From VFMC01 sp050248155 (lineage in GTDB: Bacteria > Actinomycetota > Acidimicrobiia > Acidimicrobiales > Ilumatobacteraceae), in assembly GCA_050248155.1 (NCBI GenBank), contig JBFWSW010000010.1, forward strand, positions 1 to 64,000: 64,000 nucleotides of DNA. The letters run 5' to 3'. This document shows positions 58,452-64,000 of the stretch, piece after piece (position 1 is the first letter of the stretch; every line of letters begins with the position of its first letter). The notes under the pieces were generated by a model. That model made no database searches. It was not told the DNA's origin and saw only the letters and a program-made list of their open reading frames with translations. Position numbers and translations under genes: made by a program.

Positions 58452-59112
58452 TCCGTCGCACGGCGGCCGGGGTGCGCACACCCCACCAGAACAGGTCGCG
58501 CCCGTCGACCAGCGCGACCGTCGCACCCGGGAACGCGGCTTCGTACTCAGGTCGATGGCGTTCGGTGAAGGGGTACGGTTCGGAGGGCAGGATGACCAAG
58601 TCGGGACGACGGGCAGCGACCGATTCGAGCTCCACCGTCGGGTAGCGATCGCGTTCATCGGCCAGCACGTTCGCGACACCGACGTGAGCGAGCAAGGACG
58701 AGCCGTACGTCTCGGCGTTGATCGACATCGTCGGCCGGCGCCAGATGGGGACGAACGCGCGCAGGTCGAGCAGATCGGCGTCGTGGGCAGCCGGCTGCGC
58801 GGGCGTCGTGGCCTGCACCGCGGAGGTGAGCTCGGCGAGCGTGCCCGGAACGTCGTCGATGCTGACGACGTGGGTCACGTGCACGTCGACGCCGGCCGCG
58901 CGCAGCGCCTCGGCATCCTCGCGACGGTTCTCCTCACGATCGACGACGACCAGATCGGGCCGCAGCCGCACGATGGCGGTGATGTCAGGGTCCTTCGTTC
59001 CACCCACGTGCCGCAGCGAGGGCTGCTCGCAGAACCGCGTGCAGGCGACCACGTCGACGCCCCAGGCGAGCAACGTCTCGGTGATCGAGGGAACCAGGCT
59101 GACGACGCGCAC
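58414..59112 (-). CDS. BtuF-like cobalamin/metal-binding protein without signal peptide
   Basis: 232 residues. RVVSLVPSITETLLAWGVDVVACTRFCE, GGTKDPDITAIVRLRPDLVVVDREENRRED and the two-lobed pattern with PLVILPSEPYPF match the periplasmic binding-protein family that holds cobalamin (BtuF) and other helical-backbone metal receptors. There is no signal peptide or lipobox: the first residue begins the first strand, and GTG 59112 is followed by the family core at once. It is therefore probably cytosolic, an unusual location; no BtuCD-like permease is nearby. It ends convergent with the SMP-30 gene. Confidence 0.84.
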   Translation of the reverse strand: MRVVSLVPSITETLLAWGVDVVACTRFCEQPSLRHVGGTKDPDITAIVRLRPDLVVVDREENRREDAEALRAAGVDVHVTHVVSIDDVPGTLAELTSAVQATTPAQPAAHDADLLDLRAFVPIWRRPTMSINAETYGSSLLAHVGVANVLADERDRYPTVELESVAARRPDLVILPSEPYPFTERHRPEYEAAFPGATVALVDGRDLFWWGVRTPAAVRRIREALRATSRPS

Positions 59113-59124
59113 CCCGCTGTCGCG

Positions 59125-59757
59125 TCAGCTGCCGAGCAGCCGGCGCTTCTGCTCCTCGAACTCCTCGACGGTCAAGGTGCCGCGCTGCATCATCCCCTCC
59201 AGCCGCTCCAGCTGCTCGGTCACGGTCGCTGTCGTCGCGGAGGGTCCGGCGGCGTACGAGCCGCGCCGCTGCGCGGCGAGCTCCATCTGCGCGTGGATGA
59301 GTCGCTGGACGCGGTCGGGATGGCGGATGTCGGTGTACCGGCTCTGCCCGTCCTCACCGCCCGACTCGATCAGCAGGTCGCCGGCGCCGAGCAGCCGCTC
59401 GAAGATGCTCTGGCTGAAGTTGACGTTGTTGACTCGCTCGAGCGGGATCTCGATGCCGCTCTTGGCCAGCACGCCCGTGCGGAAGATGAGACGGTGCGAG
59501 GTGATCACGAAGTAGGTCGTGAACCACTTGAGATAGCGCACGATCAGCCAGATGGCGGCGAGCGCGATGAGCGCGATGACGAGGATGCGCAGCACATCAC
59601 CGCCGGTGCCCGAGACATCGGTGCTGACCAGGAGCACGATGCCGAGCACCACCGCAGCGAACAACGTCGCCGCAGGACCGGCGAAGTACCACCAGTGAGG
59701 GTGCATGTCGAGCGCCACAGCCTCGTTGGGGTTGAGGTTCTTCCTGGGGAACGTCAT
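59125..59757 (-). CDS. Membrane protein with bacterial PH domain and SHOCT motif
   Basis: 210 residues. Two transmembrane helices (WYFAGPAATLFAAVVLGIVLL and LVIALIALAAIWLIVRYL), a bacterial PH domain (~75-160; TYFVITSHRLIFRTGVLAKSGIEIPLERVNNVNFSQSIFER), and a C-terminal SHOCT-like helix (LERLEGMMQRGTLTVEEFEEQK). The function of such YdbS-type proteins is not known. ATG 59757 is 29 bases from the divergent helicase, and its end is 12 bases before the BtuF-like gene. Confidence 0.87.
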   Translation of the reverse strand: MTFPRKNLNPNEAVALDMHPHWWYFAGPAATLFAAVVLGIVLLVSTDVSGTGGDVLRILVIALIALAAIWLIVRYLKWFTTYFVITSHRLIFRTGVLAKSGIEIPLERVNNVNFSQSIFERLLGAGDLLIESGGEDGQSRYTDIRHPDRVQRLIHAQMELAAQRRGSYAAGPSATTATVTEQLERLEGMMQRGTLTVEEFEEQKRRLLGS

Positions 59758-59786
59758 GGCGGTGACTGTAGCCCTATGGTGACGGA

Positions 59787-61670
59787 GTGACCGATGGTGC
59801 CGAGCCGATCCCCGACCGGCTGCTCCGTGGGCTCGATCCCCAACAGCGCGAGGCCGTGCTGACCGACGCCGCGCCCCTCGCCATCGTCGCCTCGGCAGGC
59901 TCCGGCAAGACGATGGTGCTCACACGACGCATCGCGCGTCGCATCGCCGATGGCTCGGCCGACGCCCAGCACGTGCTCGCGCTCACCTTCACGCGCGACG
60001 CCGCGGGCGAGCTGCGCAGGCGCCTGCGGCGGCTCGACGTGCAGCAGTCGATCGAGTCGGGCACCTTCCACGCCGTCGCGCTGCGGCTGCTGCGCGACCG
60101 CGCGCTCGCCACCAACGGCGCAGCACCGACCATCGCGCCCGACCGCCTCCGGCTCGTCCGCGAGGTGCTCACCGAGACGCGCCTCCGCCGTGATCCGGTT
60201 GCCGTGATGAGCGACCTCGATTGGGCGAGGGCCCGCCTCGTCGAACCGGAGCGCTTCGGCGAGGCGAGCCGTCGAGCCCGACGCCGCGGCGCGCTGGACG
60301 GTCCCGCGTTCGTCGCCGTCTCGGCCGCCTACGCCGCGCTGAAGCGACGTCGCGGCGTCGTCGACTTCGACGATCTGCTGGCACACGTGCTGCACCACAT
60401 GACGACCGATCCGACATTTGCCGAGATCGTCCGGTGGCGGTTCCGACACCTGTTCGTCGACGAGGCACAGGACCTCAACCCGTTGCAGTTCGCTGTGCTC
60501 GAGGCGATCCGCGACGGCCGTCCGGACGTCTGCTTGGTGGGCGACCATCGCCAGGCGATCTACGGCTGGAACGGATCGGATCCTGCGGCGCTGCTCGAGG
60601 TCGAGCACCGCTTCCCCGGGGTCACCGTGGTCGGCCTCACCGGCAACTACCGGTGCTCTCCCCAGATCGTCACCACCGGCGCGGCGGCGCTCGCCGCAGC
60701 CGAGATCGACGACTCCACTGCGTCGCAGCGGCCCGACGGCCGGCGGCCCGTGTTCGCCCCGGCATCCGACGACGTCGAGGAAGCGGCGACGGTCGCGTCG
60801 CGAGTGCGCGACCTCGTGCACCGTCACGGTGCCCGCGAGGTCGCGGTGCTGGCCCGCACGAACGAGCAGCTCCACGTGCTCCACCGAAGCCTCACCGAGG
60901 CCGGCGTCGCCGTCGCGCGATCCGCCGGTGCGACGCCACTCGAGCGAGCGATCGCCGAGGCATCACGCCTTCGCTCACGTGACGATCTCGCCGGCTGGGC
61001 CGAGGCCGTCTGGGCCGGAGACGCGAGCGATCCGGTTCGCCGACGCGTGGCCGAGGAGGTCGACCGCTTCCTCACCAGCAACGATCCGGGCGGCTTCCGT
61101 GCCTGGCTCGAGGCCCGCCAGCCCTTCGACGACCTCGAACCCGACGACGACGGCGCTGTCGCTGTGCTCACCTTCCACGCGGCGAAGGGTCGCGAGTGGG
61201 CGGCGGTCGTCGTCTGCGGTGTCGAGCGCGGGCTGGTGCCCCACGCGTCGGCGGTCACAACGGCGCAGCGCGAGGAGGAGGCGAGGCTGCTGTACGTCGC
61301 GATCACGCGAGCGTCCGACGAGCTGATCGTCACCTGGGCGGAACGCCGGGAGGGCGGCTCCGGTGGGCCGAGCCCGTGGATCGAGGCGCTGCGTGCGGCC
61401 GTCCCACACGAGCAAGTGGCGCCGATGCCGACCTCGATCCGTCCCGAGCGCGCGCCGGACCCGATGAGCGACCTTCGCGCATGGCGGCGGGACGTCGCTC
61501 GGGCCGCGGCGTTGAGCGAGGACGCGGTGTGCTCCGACCGGGTGCTGCGATCGCTTCTCGACGATCCGCCGAGCGACGCAACCGAGCTGGCCACTCGTCT
61601 CGGCGTCACCCTCTCGGTCGCGGAACGCTGGGCGCCCAGGCTGCTGGCGCCGACCGGAGCCCGCGCCTGA
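59787..61670 (+). CDS. UvrD/PcrA-type DNA helicase (UvrD2-like)
   Basis: 627 residues, superfamily 1 helicase. ASAGSGKTMVLTRRIA (Walker A, ~37), LTFTRDAAGELRRRL, VVDFDDLL, LFVDEAQDLNPLQF (Walker B, ~230), GDHRQAIYGWNGSD (motif III), LTGNYRCSPQI (motif IV), TFHAAKGREW (motif V) and LLYVAITRASDEL (motif VI) occur in order. The C-terminal ~75 residues (LRAWRRDVARAA...) fit an HRDC-like domain, as in mycobacterial UvrD2; the tetra-cysteine motif is not seen. GTG 59787. Divergent from the PH-domain gene by 29 bases. Confidence 0.93.
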   Translation: MTDGAEPIPDRLLRGLDPQQREAVLTDAAPLAIVASAGSGKTMVLTRRIARRIADGSADAQHVLALTFTRDAAGELRRRLRRLDVQQSIESGTFHAVALRLLRDRALATNGAAPTIAPDRLRLVREVLTETRLRRDPVAVMSDLDWARARLVEPERFGEASRRARRRGALDGPAFVAVSAAYAALKRRRGVVDFDDLLAHVLHHMTTDPTFAEIVRWRFRHLFVDEAQDLNPLQFAVLEAIRDGRPDVCLVGDHRQAIYGWNGSDPAALLEVEHRFPGVTVVGLTGNYRCSPQIVTTGAAALAAAEIDDSTASQRPDGRRPVFAPASDDVEEAATVASRVRDLVHRHGAREVAVLARTNEQLHVLHRSLTEAGVAVARSAGATPLERAIAEASRLRSRDDLAGWAEAVWAGDASDPVRRRVAEEVDRFLTSNDPGGFRAWLEARQPFDDLEPDDDGAVAVLTFHAAKGREWAAVVVCGVERGLVPHASAVTTAQREEEARLLYVAITRASDELIVTWAERREGGSGGPSPWIEALRAAVPHEQVAPMPTSIRPERAPDPMSDLRAWRRDVARAAALSEDAVCSDRVLRSLLDDPPSDATELATRLGVTLSVAERWAPRLLAPTGARA

Positions 61671-61679
61671 CCTGACGAC

Positions 61680-61792
61680 GGCGGGCAACCGTGTCGCACC
61701 CCCTTGCGATGATGGCCGCATGGTTTCGGGAGGTTCTGCGGCGGCGGGTAACTGTGCGACAGCCCCTCGCGATGATGGTCGCATGGGTTCGA
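61680..61792 (+). repeat. Tandem direct repeat at the 5' end of the HNH gene
   Basis: Two similar 50-base segments begin at 61680 (GGCGGGCAACCG...) and 61743 (GGCGGGTAACTG...), 63 bases apart, and both hold a GCGATGATGG(C/T)CGCATGG core with the ATG of a possible start codon. A partial third copy is at ~61824-61845 (TGTGACGGCCCCTCGCGA). The period is a multiple of three, so repeats were gained without frameshift. Confidence 0.8.
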
Positions 61793-63144
61793 TGGGGGGC
61801 GGTTCGGCGACGGTGGATGGGGGTGTGACGGCCCCTCGCGACGCGGGTCTGACCGTGGTGGCGGTGTTGGAGGGGTTGTTGGGTGGTGTGCCCGTCGGCG
61901 AGTTGGATGCGGTGGGGTTGGGTGAGCGGTTGCAGGAGTTGGATCGGGTGCGGCGGTGGGTGGAGGCGGAGTCGGCGGTGGTGATCGCGGAGGCGGATCG
62001 TCGGCGTGTGCATCGTCAAGATGGCCATACACGTGTTGGCGGGTGGTGTCGGTCGCGGGTGCGGTGGTCGCCCGGTGAGACGTTGGCTCGGGTGCGCACG
62101 GCCCGCCTGTTGGCCGACATCGAGGCGGTGCGGAACAGGTTGGCGGCTGGTGAGGTGGGTGTCGCGCAGGTGCACGAGTTGGCCCGGGCGTATGCCAACC
62201 CGCGTGCCGCGGTCCGCATGCCCGAGTTCGCCGACATCTTGTTGGAGCACGCGAGGACGTTGCCGTTCGAGGACTTCCGTGTGGTGGTGGGTCAGTGGGA
62301 GGCGTTGGCCGATCAGGACGGTTCCGAACGGGCCCATGAGGTGTCGCACCGCAACCGGCGCGCCAGTCTGCATGTGGATGGCCATCACACGTGGCTCGAC
62401 GCGTCGGGTGGGAACATCGATGGGGCGCAGATGCGCGAGATCTTCGATCGGTACTGTCAGGCCGAGTACCTCGCCGATTGGGCCGATGCGCGTGATCGTC
62501 ACGGTGATCTGGCCAGCGCACACGATCTTCCACGGACTGGCCGGCAGCGGGCGTGGGATGCGTTGCTGCGGATCTTCCTCGACGCCGCCTCCACCCCCGC
62601 GGACGCGCAACCCCCCGAACCGGTGTTGCACGTCGCTGGTGACGTGCACACCGTCACCGACGTCCTCGCCGCACTCGTCGCCCACCTCGACAGCGACACC
62701 CTCAGCAGCGGCGGTGTGGTGGTGCCGGACCGGCCCCACGACCCGGCCCATGCCCGGTGTGCGACGGTCACTGGCGTGCAGTTGCCACGGTCGGCGATCC
62801 TCGACGCCCTCCTGTTCGGCCGGTTGCGCAGGGTGGTGTTCGACGGGGCCGGGGTCCCCGTCGATGTCGGCCGCCGGCGACGGTTCTTCACCGACGCGAT
62901 GCGCGACGCGCTCGCCGTGCACACCTCCCGCTGCGTGTACGTGGGCTGTGAGCAGCCGCTGCACCGGTTGCAGACCGACCACCTCCACAGCCACGCACAC
63001 GGCGGCGCCACCGCCACCCACAACGGCAGCCTGCTCTGCGGGCACCACAACCGGATCAAGAACCACGGCTTCACCGTCTGGCGCGACCCCGGCGGTCTCT
63101 GGCACACCTACCGACCCGACGGCACCGAACTCACACCCACCTGA
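61720..63144 (+). CDS. DUF222/HNH endonuclease-domain protein (13E12-type repeat family)
   Basis: 474 residues or ~453 if it starts at ATG 61783. N-terminal DUF222 part (~45-200), with helices such as LGERLQELDRVRRWVEAESAVVIAEADRRRVH, then a C-terminal HNH nuclease domain: CVYVGCEQPLHRLQTDHLHSHAHGGATATHNGSLLCGHHNRIKNHGF (zinc-type CxxxC/CxxH plus the H-N-H residues). The family is multi-copy and mobile in actinobacteria. Composition differs from neighbours and changes within the gene (see findings). The repeated 5' end makes the true start uncertain; 61720 is the longest. Confidence 0.85.
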   Translation: MVSGGSAAAGNCATAPRDDGRMGSMGGGSATVDGGVTAPRDAGLTVVAVLEGLLGGVPVGELDAVGLGERLQELDRVRRWVEAESAVVIAEADRRRVHRQDGHTRVGGWCRSRVRWSPGETLARVRTARLLADIEAVRNRLAAGEVGVAQVHELARAYANPRAAVRMPEFADILLEHARTLPFEDFRVVVGQWEALADQDGSERAHEVSHRNRRASLHVDGHHTWLDASGGNIDGAQMREIFDRYCQAEYLADWADARDRHGDLASAHDLPRTGRQRAWDALLRIFLDAASTPADAQPPEPVLHVAGDVHTVTDVLAALVAHLDSDTLSSGGVVVPDRPHDPAHARCATVTGVQLPRSAILDALLFGRLRRVVFDGAGVPVDVGRRRRFFTDAMRDALAVHTSRCVYVGCEQPLHRLQTDHLHSHAHGGATATHNGSLLCGHHNRIKNHGFTVWRDPGGLWHTYRPDGTELTPT

Positions 63145-63147
63145 CCC

Positions 63148-63165
63148 CCGCCGCACGACCGGCGG
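63148..63165. terminator. Possible bidirectional terminator between HNH and exonuclease genes
   Basis: A 6-bp stem, CCGCCG / CGGCGG, with a CACGAC loop in the 28-base gap between the ends of two convergent genes. GC-rich, without a U-tract on either side, so certainty is limited. Confidence 0.45.
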
Positions 63166-63172
63166 CGGAGCA

Positions 63173-63949
63173 TCAGTCGTCGAAGTCGACGACGACCGGG
63201 GCGTGGTCGGAGGGCTGCTGGCCCTTGCGCGCGTTGCGATCGACGACGGACCAACGCGCACGCTGCGCCAACGAGTCGGTGGCGAGGAGCAGGTCGATGC
63301 GCAGCCCGCGGCCCTGGTGGAAGTCACCTGCCCGGTAGTCCCACCACGTGTACAGCCGGTCCTGGTCGTAGAACCGACGGAACAGGTCGTGCAGGCCCCA
63401 GCCCTCCAGCTCGGCCAGCAACGCGCGCTCGGGCGGGCTGGTGTGCGTCGCGCCGACGAACTTCGCTGGGTCGTACACGTCGCGATCGTCGGGTGCGATG
63501 TTGAAGTCACCAGCCACGACGTACTGCTCAGTCGGCGCGGTGACCGCATCGAGGTGCTGACGCAGTTGAGCGAGCCACCCGAGCTTGTACTGGTAGTGAT
63601 CGTTGTCGAGCGAGCGTCCGTTGGGCACGTACACGCTCGTCACCCGGACGTCGCCGCACTGCGCCGTGATGATGCGCGCGTCGGGGTCCGGATCACCAGT
63701 GGACGGGTGGAAGTTCGAGACCACGTCGGCGACGCCGAGCTTGGACAGGATGGCGACGCCGTTCCACTGACCCTGCCCGTAGTGCGCCGACTCGTACCCG
63801 AGCCCGGCGAAGGTGAGCGCCGGGAAGGCGTCGTCGGAGATCTTCGTCTCCTGCATGCACACGATGTCGGGCTGCACGTCGGCCAGCCACTCCTCGATGC
63901 GCGGCAGGCGGACCTTCAGCGAGTTGACGTTCCAGGTGGCGAGTCGCAC
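63173..63949 (-). CDS. xthA: Exonuclease III family AP endonuclease
   Basis: 258 residues. RLATWNVNSLKVRLPRIEEWL, CMQETKISDDAFP (catalytic Glu), VYVPNGR, GDFNIAPDDRDVYDP (Asp/Asn), YTWWDYRAG and QPSDHAPVVVDF (catalytic Asp/His) are all conserved. It cleaves DNA at abasic sites in base-excision repair. The last 20 codons are complete; GTG 63949 starts. The final 51 bases of the window contain no seen feature. Confidence 0.95.
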   Translation of the reverse strand: MRLATWNVNSLKVRLPRIEEWLADVQPDIVCMQETKISDDAFPALTFAGLGYESAHYGQGQWNGVAILSKLGVADVVSNFHPSTGDPDPDARIITAQCGDVRVTSVYVPNGRSLDNDHYQYKLGWLAQLRQHLDAVTAPTEQYVVAGDFNIAPDDRDVYDPAKFVGATHTSPPERALLAELEGWGLHDLFRRFYDQDRLYTWWDYRAGDFHQGRGLRIDLLLATDSLAQRARWSVVDRNARKGQQPSDHAPVVVDFDD

Positions 63950-64000
63950 GGGTCGACGGTACCCAACGATCAGCGCGTGCGTCGACGGCGCGGCGCTGAC

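Noticed and set aside
59112..59125. Possible cobalamin riboswitch before the BtuF-like gene
   Set aside because: Only 12 bases separate it from the upstream gene end, too few for such an element.
1..64000. CRISPR array, prophage, transposase or plasmid origin
   Set aside because: No regularly spaced repeats, integrase, transposase or replication initiator was found; the HNH gene is the only mobile-family gene.

Overview
The window is a dense, very high-GC stretch of bacterial chromosome. About 72 protein genes sit on both strands, no non-coding gap exceeds roughly 225 bases, and no rRNA, tRNA, CRISPR array, prophage or insertion sequence was found. The organism is probably an actinobacterium, most likely of the Acidimicrobiia/Ilumatobacter type. 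The grounds are strong C/G preference at third codon positions, many GTG starts, a bacterial Ku with a lysine-rich tail, two F420-type luciferase-like oxidoreductases, DUF2469, a SepIVA-like coiled-coil protein in the coaD cluster, and a UvrD2-like helicase. The class-level placement is an inference from gene content.

Layout. Bases 1-5.2 kb (+): the end of ku, an FGGY sugar kinase closely followed by a sphingosine-1-phosphate-lyase-like PLP enzyme, an F420-type oxidoreductase, and an orphan type IV prepilin fused to a PA14 domain. Bases 5.2-9.3 kb (-): a MoxR/DUF58/DUF4129 membrane operon with two extra membrane proteins. Bases 9.3-21.7 kb: mixed accessory and metabolic genes (quinone oxidoreductase, GNAT, SDR, MFS, lipoprotein, DinB, two tandem flavodoxin-fold oxidoreductases, a TrmA/RumA-type RNA methyltransferase, rpe, a CapA-like lipoprotein, an enoyl-CoA hydratase).

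Bases 21.7-47.7 kb (mostly -) hold the conserved actinobacterial backbone. Read in the direction of transcription it runs fakA-like, recG; then rsmD, coaD, SepIVA-like, DUF177, rpmF, plsX, acpP, rnc, mutM, smc; then a four-gene polyamine-type ABC transporter; then ftsY, a lipoprotein gene, ffh, rpsP, khpA, rimM, trmD, rplS, DUF2469 and yraN. It therefore joins phospholipid and fatty-acid initiation, RNA processing, chromosome condensation, the signal recognition particle with its receptor, and ribosome maturation. The ABC operon between smc and ftsY, the DUF952 gene between rimM and trmD, and the absence of lepB and rnhB after rplS are departures from the layout known in other actinobacteria.

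Bases 47.8-64 kb: rpmB and a cold-shock-like gene ending in a clear hairpin terminator, GTP-dependent PEP carboxykinase, a ferritin-like di-iron protein coupled to a four-helix membrane protein, an overlapping racemase/PIG-L/phosphatase operon, an alpha/beta hydrolase, a second F420-type oxidoreductase, galactokinase coupled to an SMP-30 enzyme, a cytosolic BtuF-like protein, a PH/SHOCT membrane protein, a UvrD-type helicase, a DUF222/HNH nuclease gene with an internal composition switch, and exonuclease III.

Twelve gene junctions use the 4-base NTGA overlap of stop and start, including TTG (rimM) and probably CTG (yraN) starts. The items most worth following up are the prepilin-PA14 fusion, the kinase plus lyase pair, the di-iron/4-TM pair with a probable non-standard start, the inverted-repeat element before rimM, the perfect 21-bp palindrome before ffh, and the mosaic HNH gene.
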